DNA of 64,000 nt from Hippopus hippopus (GCA_946811185.2 OX328105.1:36273394-36337393); one strand, 5' to 3'; shown: positions 1 through 47,670, counted from the stretch's first letter. Made by a program: numbers and translations. The notes: a model not told the origin generated them from the letters alone.

Positions 1-213
1 GACAAAATTTTAGCCTTGTCTAAATTGAAAGCATTTGCAGACAACAATTTCAGTGTGACTTAAATGGTGCAATTTTTCCTTGATAGGGTAGAAAAACATT
101 GTAGGAAAAGGAGAAAATGCTGGTTACCAGCATTTTCTCCTTTTCCTGCAATGTTTTCAAAAGGCTTCTTTCTCAGGGTCATTAAAAATCGGCAATGTGC
201 GGTAAAGGGTTAA
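1..213 (+). mobile_element. Family A TTAA hairpin MITE, cut by window start
   Basis: Forward orientation is defined by CAAAATTTTAGACTTGTCC near the left end. The central hairpin is GGAGAAAATGCTGGTTACCA followed by its complement. It ends GTAAAGGGTTAA. A further MITE scrap follows at about 215-255. Confidence 0.85.
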
Positions 214-320
214 GGATAGAAAACATTGTTGGAAAAGCAGAAAATGCTGTTTGCACCACTTTTAAATGGTTGTACCAATTTTCTAAATTATTGTGGACAG
301 TGAAAAACAAAACTTCAAAC

Positions 321-34768
<34,448 letters not shown>

Positions 34769-35187
34769 CTCTGCCAGATGACAAAAGTTTTAGACCTGTC
34801 CATGTTTATAGTATATCCCGATGACAAATCAAATGTGGCATTTGTCTTTGAAAGGATGGGAAACATTGTGGAAAAAAGAGACTGCCGTTTATGTGTTTTT
34901 TGAGGCGTAAAGGAATATACAGCTGGAGAAATTTGACTGAGGATCAAGGAATAATCTAGCCTGGCATTTTACACTTTATACCAAATGACAAAATTTTAGA
35001 CATGTCCACATTTGCATTTGCACACAAACTGAAGTTAACTTAATGTTATTTATCCTTGAAAGGGTAAAAAATGTTGTGAGAAAAAAGGAAAATGCTGGTA
35101 ACCAACATGTTCTCCTTTCGTCATACTATTTCCAAAAGCCTTTGTCCTCAGGGTTGTTAAAACTTGGGTGAATTTGGTAAAGGATAA
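34769..35187 (+). mobile_element. Two family A MITEs in the 3' flank of the ABC gene
   Basis: 34769-34890 is a left arm directly after the stop codon (CAGATGACAAAAGTTTTAGA). 34968-35187 is a fuller forward copy ending GGTAAAGGATAA. Confidence 0.75.
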
Positions 35188-35375
35188 GGCCAAGTATTGA
35201 GTCACTCAGCCAATCAGAAATTCTGTTTCTTTCTTTCGTTAGAAAATTGTTTAGAATAAGACTAAGAATATTTTTTATCTAGCCTGCCAGCTTCTTTTTA
35301 GTTATTCTTGCCAAACAACCATCTACAAATTTCAATGTTTAGTAAATTATTTCAGGCTAAAGATACCATTCTGTT

Positions 35376-35668
35376 TAATTCTTTACCAGATACCAAGGCC
35401 CAGTAGTGCAGCTGGTAGGGTACAGGACTTGAAAACAGGGGTCACTGATTGAAATCCCCAACTTGGCCAATTACTTTCCAAGAATTAATGATAGTCATTG
35501 CCACAGGATTCATTCCCCTCTCGCCGCTGATCATTTTTTTGACAATGGTTATGTGGGAAAGCAAACAGTGGCTTGGGAAGAATACTGTGGCAAAATTTTA
35601 ATGACAATGTTTTCAAGTTCTCTATACCAGGGTCATTTAAACATGGGATCTTGTGGTAAAGGGTTAAC
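35376..35668 (+). mobile_element. Family A MITE split by SINE-1
   Basis: TTTAATTCTTTACCAGA at left, then a SINE-1 copy, then the right end from about 35590 to GTAAAGGGTTAA. A central fragment of another copy is at 36045-36128. Confidence 0.75.
35393..35589 (+). mobile_element. SINE-1, 3'-truncated, in a family A MITE
   Basis: CAGTAGTGCAGCTGGTAGGG head and the usual body, stopping after GCTTGGGAAGAATACTGTG. Confidence 0.78.
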
Positions 35669-35730
35669 TGGTATTCTCAGGATTAGGAAAATCCAATGTA
35701 TTTGTTAAACCAGCTTACTTGAACAGTTTT

Positions 35731-36003
35731 ATGAATGAGTCATGCTGTGTGAAAATGGGGTTTAATGCAACTGCAAAAAGTCTTGACTCATGTCAGCTTG
35801 TGCTGTTGGGACAATTTGACATTAATAAGAACTTTTGGCTATTTGTAATTTTTTTGCATATCAAAGGATCATTCTGTCTCATAATTTAGTTGGTTGTTAG
35901 ACAAAATGGATTTGATAAATCCATAATTATGTGATGGTTTGCTTGGTATAATGCATTATGAAAATGTATTAAACCCCTTTATTTCAGGGCCCTGCTCAAA
36001 TGA
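35731..36003 (+). mobile_element. Family B MITE
   Basis: Starts ATGAGTCATGCTGTGTGAAA and ends ACCCCTTTATTTCAGGGCCC; the inner hairpin is largely lost. Confidence 0.7.
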
Positions 36004-36545
36004 TTTTCAAACCACTACCTCCTGCAGATGACTTTTTTGTGTTACAGATCACTGTTGAAAACCTTGTTGCAAAAGGATAAATTGCCCATAATACCCATTT
36101 TCTTTTGCCACAACGCTTTCATGTGAATTCGTTTAACTTAAATACAGTGTGATCATTTTTTAGGGAAGTTTTCCAGTTTGTCTGGTACAATTTGGAACTT
36201 AAAAATTTCATCCATCATCAGTCCATGTTTCACAACCTGAAATCCTTTAGATGGGTGGAATGAGAATCATAAAGAGATTTCAGGGGTTTTATATACCCCT
36301 GCAATGAAATAGGGGGCATATAGTGTTACCCCTGGGTGTGTGTTTGTGTGTGTGTTTATGCATGTGTGTGTGTACTTGTTCAGCAAACTGTGGTATTCAT
36401 GTTTGCCCAATAACTTCAAGTAGCATGGTCCGATTCTAAAATAATTCGGCACAAATGATCACCATGGATTAACATGTTGCGTGCAACAGCTGTTTTGCCA
36501 GCTCAAAGATCAAGGTCATAGTACTTGGTTGAACTTTGTCAGTAT

Positions 36546-37789
36546 TTGCCACAATTACAATGTTAGCGGGTTGCAGGGGCATTCATGTTTGTGACACATT
36601 TCTGATTTATTTTTTTTCTTTGGTGATCATTCTTATCATTTCTAAAGTCAATTTAATACAATGTCAGTACGACAAGAGCAAATGTTTGTTTTAAATTGCA
36701 TCTTTGACGATGAATTACATGTAGTAGGATTTAGGTCCATAAAGTTCTTTTTAGAATTTTTAACATGAGCTTTTAGAGAGAGATTTAGACACAAGGAAAT
36801 GATACCCAAAAGGCTGAATTCACCAACGAAGCTAAATAGAGAATAGATAGTGTCTTGGATTGGGGAGATTTATTGGGCAAGGTGTAGGAATTTTATTTGC
36901 CTCTTCAGATACATGTATATATTCTTGAGCCTAGCCTATTAAATTTTACCAATCCAAGACAACAATCATCTGTTCTGTTTATCCTGTTTCTCATTTATTA
37001 TCTATATCCGGCTAAATTGAATATTTTGCTCGAAAGAGCAGACATCTTTTTTTTGACTAGGAGTGATAAAGAAGAACTGTGTAAAGTGTCCTCATACTAT
37101 ATAATTATGCTGCTGGAATACTGATGTCATGAATTATATTGATCACATCATAAATATGAGTTTTATCGGTAGAAAAATTTTGGGTCAAAGACAAATATTT
37201 CTCTGTTTATAGTGCTTTAAGCTATTAGAAAAGGAAAAAAAGCAGGTTTACATACTGAAACTACTTACAGAAATTTAATGTTCAATGATAATTTTCATCG
37301 ACAATACATGCACTTTCATTCAATCGGTGAGATGCTTATTTAAAAGTAGTCCCAACTGGCAGGTGCACACTTCTACAGTCACATGATTAGCTGAGGAATA
37401 ACAAAAAAAAAGTATGTGCCACTCTGTTATTGGGTAGAAATCATTGCAAATGAATGGATAAGTTGTATTCTTGGTCTGATTCTAAAGTTTGGAACTAATG
37501 TGATTTCTGCTTGGCTAAACAAAAATACCTAGAAATTTAGAAAATTCTTGAGAATTGGACTAAGAACATTAATAAGAATGGCTGTCACTGAATATGAACC
37601 CTGGTTTCCTTTGCAGAGACCAAGTTGTTTTTGAACACTGACAGCTTTTTACCTCACTACAAAAGTTGCCTGGGAAATACATGTATAGTAAATGTATATC
37701 TGAAGTATTCACAATTTGTTCATTGTATTTGATAATGATACATGTATCTAAACCAAATTTGCAAGGCAACACAAAAATTACTTACTCAC
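36546..37789. other. Intergenic, little recognised
   Basis: Only an inverted pair TGTCTTGGATTGG / CCAATCCAAGACA (36851 and 36949) stands out. Other empty stretches: 40235-40394, 40612-41100, 42410-43070, 44770-45015, 45310-46310, 49614-49977 and 51030-51430. Confidence 0.45.
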
Positions 37790-38271
37790 TTTAATTTCTA
37801 GGGTGTAAACATTTGACCATCAATTCTTCCTAAATATGTGAAATTCGCCATGTACATTTTGTGGATTTTCTGTCACAGTTGACCGATGCAGTAACAGTAA
37901 TTTTCTCCACAGTCTGGCAATTGTAGAAGGAGTGCAGTTAAGGGCACTAGCTACCTGTTACTTAGACTGGCCAGCTTGCAGGAGTCCAATTGCCAATCCC
38001 TGGGCTTGTATGGTCAATTTCAGCATTTTCAACATAGTTTAGCTGCACAATAAATTTGCTAAAATGACTAACAAACTTTCATCAACTAGCCAAGAGAAAA
38101 GTGATATCCGCGGGTAACTACTTGCTGCACATCGAACCAAATGGGTCCCAAAGACCTATTTGGCCATTTTGTTCAATCAATTGTGATAGAAAATCGATAA
38201 AATATACATGGCAAATTTCACATATGCTGGAGGAATCGGCTGTGAAATATTTACATCCTTGAAATTAAATT
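37790..38271. mobile_element. Long-TIR non-autonomous element (family F)
   Basis: Left TTTAATTTCTAGGGTGTAAA and the complement of the right end (AATTTCAAGGATGTAAATAT) match, and the two arms stay similar for about 90 bp (ATATGTGAAATTCGCCATGT against ATATGTGAAATTTGCCATGT). There is no coding in the middle. Confidence 0.7.
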
Positions 38272-38415
38272 TGGAAAATCAAATCAATTAATTTGGTGTT
38301 GTGCTGAAAGTTTGATATGGTATATATTTCAATCTTTGCTCTTTACAGGAAAATTGTTTATTCAAGTATATATACATATACATATGACCAGTGATTTTAT
38401 TATGTTTCATTCAGA

Positions 38416-40232
38416 ATTTTTTAGCTTACCTGAGTATGAAATGCACAAGGTGAGCTTTTTGTGATTGTGTTTTGTCTGTTGCTAGTCATGCCTTGTCAAC
38501 TTTTACCTTGTGTACACTCTAGAGGCTCCATTTTCAGTCCAATACTCATGAAATGTGGTAAGAATGTTTTTCTTGAAGATATCTCACACAAGTTTGAAAA
38601 TGGGTCATATCAGGTGTAAAACTAGGTGAACAGGTCAAATCTTGGTAGACCTTGTGATCAATGTAGAGGCCTGATTTTCAGTCATTTACTCATGAAAGTT
38701 ACGGTAGTCCAAATGTTTGTCTTGATAATATCTCAGACAATTTTGAAAATGGGTCATGTTTGGTCAAAAAGAAGGTCACCAGCTCTTATCTTTGAAAAAC
38801 CTTGTGTACAGTCTAGAGGCCACACTTTTCTGTCAAATACTCATACAGTTGGTAAAATATTTTTCTTGACAATATCCAAGAAGAGTTCATAAATGGGTTA
38901 AAAAGTAGGTCACCTGGTCAGATCTTTGAAATAACTTGTGTACAATCAGAGGCCTATTCTTCTGACCAATACTCGTGAATGTTGGTCAGTATCTTGGTCT
39001 TAGTGATATCTCAGACAAGCTTAAGCTTGAGTATGATTCATGTCAGTTTAAGAAGTAGGTCACCAGGTCAAATCTTTGAAAAATCTTGTGTTTACTCTTG
39101 AGGCCATGTGTTAAATCCAGTCTTCATAAATGTTGGTCAGAATGTTTGTCTGGATTATATCTTAGACCAGTCTGAAAATAGTTCACATCAGGTCAAAAAG
39201 AAGGACACTGGGTCAAATCTTTGAACAACCATGTATACACTCTAGACACATTTTCAGTCCAAAACTCATTAAAATTGGCCCCAGCATTTGTCTCGATGAT
39301 ATCTCTGTTGTATTAAAAAAATGAGTCACATCAGGCCAAAAAGAAAGGTCATCAGGTCAAATCTTTGATAAATCTTTGGTATAGTCTAGACACCATTTTT
39401 TTTTATTTTAATGCTTATAAAATTTAATGTCTTGATGATATCTTGGACATGTTAGAATATGAAAAAACCTGATGAACATTCTAAATGAGTTCAGAATAGG
39501 GTAAACTCAGATAAAAAAAAACAGTAGGTCACCAAATTAAATCTTTATAGAATGTTGCATACACTCTAGAGACTATATTTTCAGTCTAGTCCTCATGAGA
39601 GTTGGTCAGAATGTTTTGTCTGGACAATATCACAATTTTGCTTGTACAAAGGGTCATATCAGGTCACTGGGACTGATCTTTGGAAAATCTTAAGCACACT
39701 CTATTGGTCACATGTTCAATCCAATGCTCTTGAAAATCTGTCAGAATATATTGTGCAAGTTGAAAATTTTTTTACATCATCTCACAAAGTGGGTCACTGA
39801 GTCAGATCTTTGTAAAACCTTGAGTACAACTGTAGAGGCTACATATTTCAGTTCAATACTCATGAAAGCTGGTCAAAATGTTTGTCTTGATGGAATTTGT
39901 TGAAAACATTTGTGTACTCTCTAGAGGCATTTTCAGTCCTGTTCTCATATTTTAGGTGAGTGTTCCAAATTTTGTTGCATTGAATGAAAAAGTAGGTCAT
40001 TGGGATAAGTCTCTAAAGGCCACATTTTCACTCTAATACATATGTACCAAACTTGCTCATCAAACTAGGTCAGAATGTTTTCCTCATTTGATAGACCAAT
40101 TTTAAAATGGGTCAGCCTGGTAAACAACTAGGTCATCTGGTCATATCGGAGAAAAACATTGACTTTGCTTCGTACTATGTTCTCAAAGGCACATAGACTA
40201 GGTGAGCAATTAGGGCTACCATGGCCCTTTTA
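38416..40232 (-). mobile_element. TR1 tandem-repeat element (copy 2)
   Basis: Same family in reverse: it opens with TTTTAGCTTACC and the terminal hairpin region, runs through about twelve diverged tandem units (complement of 'ggtcacc', 'cttgatgatatctcagaca') and closes near the complement of the AGGGCCAT start. No gene. Confidence 0.8.
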
Positions 40233-40394
40233 TATTTTTCATTGTTTATCATAGAGATAATATAGCAGATTTATGTTACTTTATTTTTGTTGATATGACT
40301 TTTTGTATTTGAATTATTCACTTATAAATCAATAGGAAAAATATGTATGACAAGAATCTTGTCTTCAAGCCCATCAAAATTAATATGTTTTACA

Positions 40395-40611
40395 CTATCC
40401 CCAAAATCACACCAACAAAACTGTGGAGGAAAGCTTTTGAAAACACTGTTTGAAAGGGAGAAAATGCGGATAACCAGCATTAATTGTTACCTTTTACCAG
40501 TGGTTTTCAATCCTGTCAAGAACATGTCATGTTATTTGATTGATATTTGATTTGTAGCATGCAGATCTATGCTTTCAAATTGTATTGATAAGCATTGGTA
40601 AAAGCTTAACA
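40395..40611 (-). mobile_element. Family A MITE, diverged
   Basis: The hairpin is partly lost; ends ATTGGTAAAAGCTTAA. Confidence 0.72.
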
Positions 40612-41283
40612 TTCAAAGTCAGTTTACTTGGAATTTTTGGGGTTTTTTTCTGTTGCACTTGTTTTTCTCGGTCTTCTTTCTAAAACCCAATGATTTCAAT
40701 CATTACCAAATTGCCTTATGTCATTGCGAACCAGAATCAACCAACATCTGAATGGAAAGATGGACTTGGATGGTCACAAAATACCAATGATCGCTAGAGT
40801 ATGGCGAAAACTTGCCTGTTGCAAAGTGGGTTGGGAAAGATTGACCATTTCACGTCAGATAAATTCGGCATGTAACCCTAAACTTTCTCAATTTTTCATT
40901 GCTAAGAAGAAAATTAATTACCCATATGTTTATTTCAAAATCAAACCGCGTACAAATATTTGATCATTGTCGCAAATATTCAAGTCAAGAACGTTAACAC
41001 ATTTTCATCACACACAAACATACCAGAAAGAACATAAACCAGCATGAACTTGCTCTTTTAACTGACTGAGTGTTAAGGTCTTCTATTATAAACAAGTTTT
41101 GGGTCAGGTAGGTGCTGGTGGCACTGGTAAGATGTCCATTGACAAGGCACTGGACATGGACAAGGTACTGCGGAGCCCTTGTGATTACCTTATAAAATCA
41201 AGGAAACTCATGAATAAGAGTGTCATTTAGATATAAGCAAAATACTGTTGAAAGCAGTTGCAACAATTATTTCGTTATAATTA

Positions 41284-41460
41284 TTAAACCCTTACAGCAC
41301 CTTCCAGAAAAAAAAAAATTGCTTTTATGGCCAGTTTAGATCAAGATCAGACTGCACAGAACTGCAAAATGGTCTTTGACCTACACAGTCCACGTTGCAT
41401 AGATACTGTGGACAAAAGCAATCTTGAAATTACTATCAATGGAGTCGAATTTAAAGATTG
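41284..41460. mobile_element. Family C MITE, diverged
   Basis: TTAAACCCTTACAG start and hairpin AAGATCAGACTGCACAGAAC; the right end is unclear. Confidence 0.6.
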
Positions 41461-41478
41461 AAAATGTCTGTAGGGTTT

Positions 41479-41703
41479 CACTCTTTACCGCACAATCCTG
41501 AGTTTTAACGACCCTGAGGAAACGGCTTTTTGAAAACCTTGTGGGAAAAGGAGAAAATGCTGGTAACCAGCATTTTCTCCTTTTCCCACAAGGTTTTCTT
41601 CACTTTCACAGGCAATTACCATCATTTCAGCTAAATTCAATATGGCGTCTGCGAATGCTTTCAATTTGGACAAGTCTAAGTTTTCTCGTTTGGTAAAGAG
41701 ATG
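41479..41703 (-). mobile_element. Family A MITE
   Basis: A strong hairpin with a compensating change: both arms read AACCTTGTGGG instead of AACATTGTGGG. Confidence 0.88.
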
Positions 41704-41843
41704 ATCAGCACTCTAAGGTTGATTGCAACAAAAAAAGGTTTCATACAGCAAAAGGCTTTTTGATTAATCAGATAGGCAAGTCAATGCAAAAATTATTTTT
41801 GAGATTAAAGTACATGTTAAAAAACATTTTCTCTTATGCTTTT

Positions 41844-42406
41844 TAGCTCACTTAAGCACAAAGCACTCAAGGCGAGTTTACGTAATTGTGCTGTGTCCGT
41901 CCTGCAATGTCCGTTGTCAATAATTACCCTGTGTGCACTCTAAAGGCCATATTTTCAGTCAGATAGTCATGAAACTTGGTCAGGATGTTTGTCTTGATAA
42001 AATCTCAGACAAGGTAGAAATTGGGTCATGTCAAGTTAGAAAGTAGGTCACTGGGCCAAATCTAAGAAAAACGTTGTGCACACTCTAGAAGCAACATTTT
42101 CAGTCAGATACTCATGAAAATTGGTCAAAATGTTTGTCTTAAACAAGGAGGTCATTGGCCCTAGAGCACTGGCCTGAGTACGATAATCTAGGATTGATAA
42201 AGCTGAAAACATCCCAGTTGTGTTGATGTAAAACACATGAGTGTAAGTGACATACTTTTTGACTGACTTTTTTTGAATATGTCAGACATTCAGTCCTACG
42301 ATATGTCAATCATTGTCTTAATGATATCTCAGACACGTTCGAAATTGGATCACATCAGGTTGAAAAGTAGGTCACTGGGCCAAATCTTAGAAAAAAATTG
42401 GATTGT
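41844..42406. mobile_element. TR1 composite with internal orientation switch (copy 3)
   Basis: 41844-42140 is the reversed 3' end with its repeat units. 42140-42260 is a forward 5' end (close to 24354-24470, including 'gatgatgtaaaacaca'-type sequence). 42280-42406 returns to reverse units. It is a rearranged or nested pair of copies. Confidence 0.65.
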
Positions 42407-43070
42407 TAAGCTAAAGATTAACAAAGGATAGAACCTCATAGGAGCCAAGAGTACCGCAAACATATGCTAAAGCTTGGCTGCAATTGCTTTTAGAAAGACT
42501 GATTTTTAGTCAAAAAGGGGGCATTAACGTGTCAAAAATATTTTGATGGTTACCTGCCCCTGTTGTACGAGTTCCCCTTTTGATAGTTAAGAACTGGTCC
42601 AAGTTTGAAGTAAAATTCTTCAATAATGACAGTGATATTATAAAATGTCAAAGATTTTGCACAACAATGATGCAGACAACAACAGGGCTATGACAATACC
42701 TTGATGTTTTCTTTGAAAATAGCAGAGCTTAAAATTGAAGACTAGCAATATCTGATAGAATGAAATCAGTTCTTTTCCACAATACATACAATAAATATAT
42801 TAATGCAACTAACAAACTATGAATTCATATCTAAATAATGATACTTTGGTAAAAATGGAATACTAAACAGTCTGCATGCTGTACCTGATCCGACAACACA
42901 GAAATGCAGTCTGTGGTAATGTCCCTTTTACTATATACCTTCTCTTTATAACTTTAAAAAAAGAACATCACAAAATAATTATATAAAATAACAAAAAAAA
43001 TCAGAGGGTCACACATTTTTGGGATTGGACAGAAATAGCCAAACATCAAGCCAAAGAAGTAGTCCATGAC

Positions 43071-43471
43071 CATAATTTATCAAACAATCCCGAGTTTTCA
43101 CAACCCTGAAAGCGGCTTTTGAAAACTTTGTGGGAAAAGGAATATATGTTGGTTATTTCCTTTTCTAAAGATATTTTAGCCACAATGAATATGCCAACTG
43201 CAAATGCATTGGACTTGGCCATGGCAAAAACTTTGTCATTTGGTAAAAGGTTGAGTCTTTTGCCAGACAACATAAATTTTGACTTGTCTACTATTGAGAG
43301 CATTAGTAGACCACACATTACATGTGACTTAGAAGAAAGATTTGTTTTTTAACCCATTTCCACACAATCCCTTTTCCCACAATGTTTTCTACCCATTACA
43401 AAAGCAATTTCTATCATTTGAACCACATGTAAATTGTCGTCTGCAAGACTACATTATTGTCTTGTGGTATT
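43071..43471. mobile_element. Three partial family A MITEs in a row
   Basis: 43071-43254 reversed, 43254-43350 forward left arm, 43352-43471 reversed with a deletion. Confidence 0.72.
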
Positions 43472-43640
43472 GAGTTATATCATTTTCCAATGAGTTGCTT
43501 TTGGCTTTTCTTTGCCCAGTTGACTGCATGAACATGACAATCTGCAGACAACTTTGTCTTGCACCACACCAATTTTAAAAATAATGTGGCAAAAGGAGAA
43601 ATTTTTCATCTGCTTCATTGTTTCAGCATGTACTTATGTG

Positions 43641-43828
43641 TTAAACCTTAACCACACAATCCCGAGTTCTATCAACCCTGAAAAAGAAGGCTGATAACCA
43701 GCATTTTTTCCTTTTCCCAATGTTTTCTACCCTATCAAAGATGGAAGTCTTCATGCCAGCTATATTTGTCATCTGCAATTTTCTTTGATTTGGTTGAGTC
43801 CACAATTTGTCATTTGGTAAGGAGTTAA
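43641..43828 (-). mobile_element. Family A MITE, one hairpin arm deleted
   Basis: TTAAACCTTAACC start; ends GGTAAGGAGTTAA. Confidence 0.78.
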
Positions 43829-43883
43829 AGGGAGTTGTTTAGATTTTCAATATCTCAAACTTCAAAAGTGATTTATCACTGTA

Positions 43884-44112
43884 TTAACTCTTTACCAAAC
43901 GACAAAATTTTACACTGGTCCAAATGGAAGGCATTTGCAGATGACAAATCAGACGTTGACCAATTGACCAGATTTGTTTTTAATAGTGTAGAAAACATTG
44001 TGGGAAAAGAAGAAAATGCTGGTTACCAGCATTTTCTCCTTTTCCCACAATGTTTTCAAAAGCTTTCCTTTTCAAGGTCGTTAAAAGTCAGGATTGTGTG
44101 GTAAAGGGTGAA
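43884..44112 (+). mobile_element. Family A MITE, complete
   Basis: TTAACTCTTTACCAAACGAC at left; hairpin with one mismatch; GTAAAGGGTGAAA at right. Confidence 0.9.
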
Positions 44113-44268
44113 ACAAATTATACCTTTTATCTGAATATACACGTAATCATCAATCATATGCCTGCAAAGAAAACTCTATTTGTATTTACAGTAAGTATTT
44201 TACAAGAAATTATGACTTACAGTATAAGAACTAGAGAGCCCCTTTTAAATCCTGGTGGTTATTCATAT

Positions 44269-44496
44269 TTAACCACTCACCAGACAACAGAATTTTAGCC
44301 TTGTCCAAATTGAAAGCATTTGCAGATGACAATTTCAATGTGGCTCAAATGGTGCAATTTTTCTTTGATATGGTAGAAAACATTGTGGGAAAAGGAGAAA
44401 ATCCCGGTTGCCAGCATTTTCTCCTTTTCCCACAATGTTTTCAAAAGTCTTCTTTCCCAGGGTCATTTAAAGTCAGCATTGTGTGGTAAAGGGTTA
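44269..44496 (+). mobile_element. Family A MITE, complete
   Basis: TTAA both ends, 228 bp, close to the copy at the window start. Confidence 0.92.
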
Positions 44497-44519
44497 AATG
44501 AAGGTTGGCTACTAGAAAT

Positions 44520-44766
44520 TAAACATGCTCTGGCAAAAAGGAGTATAATGCATCAGTGTGATGAATTATACGAAGCAAGACATCGCATTATTATGAAACT
44601 TAAAATCCATTTTGACTAACAACCGACTGAATTCTTCGGTGGACTGGTGGTTTGACAAGCAAAAAATTTACAAAGAGCAAAAGGTTTTGACCCACTGTGC
44701 AGGCTGACATGGGTCAATCTTTTTGTGGATGCATTAAACCCCCTTATTACAGTTTACGGCTCAAAT
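44520..44766 (-). mobile_element. Family B MITE, reversed and internally deleted
   Basis: Reverse orientation: ACATGCTCTGGCAAAAAGGA at left and GATGCATTAAACCCCCTTAT at right. It abuts the family A copy ending at 44496. Confidence 0.65.
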
Positions 44767-45019
44767 TTATTTTGGGAGGTAAATAGAAAACAGCACTAAT
44801 GTATATTAAGGGCTATAAGAATTTACCTGGTAGGGTATGGTTAAACTTTGATACAAGTCCACAAGTTTATTTTTCATTTAAGTGGCCGTGAGCTAATTTT
44901 TGAATTGTCATAAATTTACATAAACACATGTATCATAACAATACTTTATCCATCCCCTGCTTTATGGACACATAAAGTATATACTGTTTCATCGTCTGAA
45001 AAACATTGTGAAACTAGAA

Positions 45020-45305
45020 ATGTGTCACCAATATGGATGCCCCTGCAAGTGCTGTGACCTTGACCTTTGAGCTGGAGACATGGTTATTGTATGCAACACA
45101 CTGTCTATCCATGGTGATCATTTACGCCAAATTATTTCTTAAAATCGGACCATGCATCTGGAAGTTATTGGCCGGACACGAACACCACCATTTACTGAAC
45201 AAACACACATATATACATACATACACACACGAATAGGTGGTCCAAAATGCCCCCCCCCCCCCCCCCCCCCCCCCGAATTTCATGGTAGGGGCATAAAAAT
45301 ATGCT
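45020..45305 (-). repeat. Interspersed repeat with embedded poly-C and ACAT tract
   Basis: Contains the complement of CATGGTCCGATTCTAAAATA and a C-run of about 25 at 45250-45275. The same repeat in the other direction is at 26925-27160 (with ATGT repeats and a G-run) and 36280-36545 (with GT repeats). Confidence 0.65.
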
Positions 45306-46312
45306 TCTTATCCATGTTGTTGCCTATTTTACTTCAATCTAAAATGCATACCGTAACATAGCCCCGCCCTGCCAGGTCAATTCGTACAGCCAATACTAAC
45401 AAAAATGCCCATAGCATAGAGTCAAAAACATTTTATGTATACACATATAAATATTTCATAGGTCATACAAACAGGTACAGGTATATAGTTCATAAAACAA
45501 ATGAATCGGTACTCATTAGAAATTGGGAGTTGACAAAAAGTCAGTGTAATACATACACCTTTACACAATAATTCATAATACCTTATAAAACTGATTCAAA
45601 ATCAAATGTGAAGTCTACACAAATGTGTACATACATGTAAGATGTTGATAAAATTGAAAAGACACAAAAAGTCACTTAAATCCATTTCAAAACATATTTC
45701 ATTCAAACCTTGATTTGCAATTTTTGCAATTCTATTTCACCTGCTTTTTTCCCCCCAAAATCACAGTACCTCTAAAGCCTTACAGAAAAGTCTGCTTAAG
45801 ACCTACCAAAAATCAGTATATCATAAATGATACACATTTGATCGAAATGAAAATACTGCTTTACAAATGTATACAAAACCTTGGGAAAAACACAAACTGC
45901 CTGTTACAAGTAAATGTAATTGCCACTTTACCGCATTGCTTTTAAAAGCGGTTGTGTACAGAGGTGTAAACAGCTGCACATATAAGTACAATACAGAGAT
46001 TAATAACATAATCAACAGCCGTATAAACGATTATAGCCTCTCTCCTCAAAACCACAATAGGAAGATTTTTTGGAAGTAAACACATGTCTAAGCCATTCTG
46101 AATATGCTTGTAAATATTGTAGCAAGCCTTTGTTCAATGACAAGCATTTTCTTTTTTTTGCATGAATAAACTGATTACTTTGATCACTTTGATCATGTTA
46201 GTTTGTGTATACATGTGTGTTTGTGTAACTTTCATACCATTTTCAACTTTCAGCCCGTTCTTGTAAGAAAAATCTTACAAGCCAAACCCTTTTTTGGTAA
46301 ATATTGGGTCTT

Positions 46313-47670
46313 AACCCTTTACTAAGCAAACTGTGTTTCTAAGAGCCTCAAGAAATAGGACTGTAAAAACATTGTAAACAAGAGGGCCATGATGGCCCTG
46401 AAGTTGCTCACCTGAGTATTTTGACCAAACATGACCCATTTTCAATCTCTTTCGAGATATAATGACAAACGTTCTACCAAGCTTTCATAATTATTGGACT
46501 GAAAATTTGGCCTCTAGCTTGTGCACAAGCTTTTTCTAGAATTTCTCTCAGTGACTTACTTTTTAGCCAAACATACCAGTAGCCCATTTTCCCATTGTAG
46601 CTATTATCAAAACGAAGATTCTGACCACCTTCCATAAGTATTGGACAGAAAATATGGCCTCTTGAGTGAACACAAGGTTTTTCCAAGATTTGACATGGCA
46701 GCCTAGTTTTTTACCCAATGTGACCCATTTTCAATTTCATCATGTTGATCATCAAGACAAACATTCTGACTAATTTTCGTAAGTACTGAACAGAAAATGA
46801 TGACTCAAGAGCTATACAAGCTATTATAAAGATTTGACATGGTGACCTAGTTCTTGACCCGATGTGACCCATTTTCAAACTTATTCAAAATATCAAGATT
46901 ATGACAACATTCTGACCAACTTTCCTGAGTATTTGACTGAGAGTTTGGCCTCTAGAGGGTACACGGGGTTTCTGAAAGATTAGATCCAGTGACCTAGTTC
47001 TTGACCCGACACGACCCATTGGCGAACTTGTCCAGGAAATCATCAGGACAAAAGTTCTGACCAAGTTTCATGAGTACAACAGAGCATACACAAGGTTTTT
47101 CTAAGATTTAACCTAGTGACCTAGTTTTTCACCCGACATAACCCATTTTCGAATTCATCAGAGATATCATTAAGACAAACATTCTGACCAACTTTCAAGA
47201 GTTTGGATTGAAAATGTGGCCTCTAGGGCGTACACAAGGTTTTTCTAAGATATGACCCTAGTGACCTAGTTTTTGTCTTGACGTGACCCATTTTCGAACT
47301 CGTCTGAGATATCATTAAGACAAAGATTCTGACCAACTTTCAAGAGTTTTGGACTGAAAATGTGGCCTTCTAGGGCGTACACAAGGTTTTTCTAAGATTT
47401 GACCTAGTGACCTATTTTTGACCTTACATGACCCATTTTAGAACTCATCCAAGATATCATCAAGACCAAGTTTCATGAGTATCAGACTGAAAATGTGGCC
47501 TCTAGAGCATACACGAGGTAAAAGTTGTCAATGGATGACGCACGACAGACGCTAGACACAGCACGATCACAAAAGCTCACCTTGAGCACTTTGTGCTCAG
47601 GTGAGCTAAAAAAGGACAAAATTCTGATTTTCTCCTTTCCCTTTATCAAATCCAATCATGTGAACTACAT
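46313..47670 (-). mobile_element. Family A MITE split by TR1 (copy 4)
   Basis: Left part TTAACCCTTTACTAAG to AACATTGT; right part resumes at about 47614 with TTTTCTCCTTTCCC and runs to 47670, where another copy begins. Confidence 0.78.
46378..47613 (+). mobile_element. TR1 tandem-repeat element (copy 4)
   Basis: Complete ends: ACAAGAGGGCCATGATGG at 46378 and the hairpin plus GTGAGCTAAAAA at the right. About eight tandem units lie inside. The flanks are the two halves of a family A MITE, so the element landed in that MITE's hairpin. Confidence 0.88.

Noticed and set aside
195..320. Upstream extension of exon 1
   Set aside because: The extra residues come from the family A MITE remnant; the conserved coding starts after 321.
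40718..40963. 81-residue frame MSLRTRINQHLNGKMDLDGH
   Set aside because: Looks protein-like at first, but no family is recognised and there is no supporting context.
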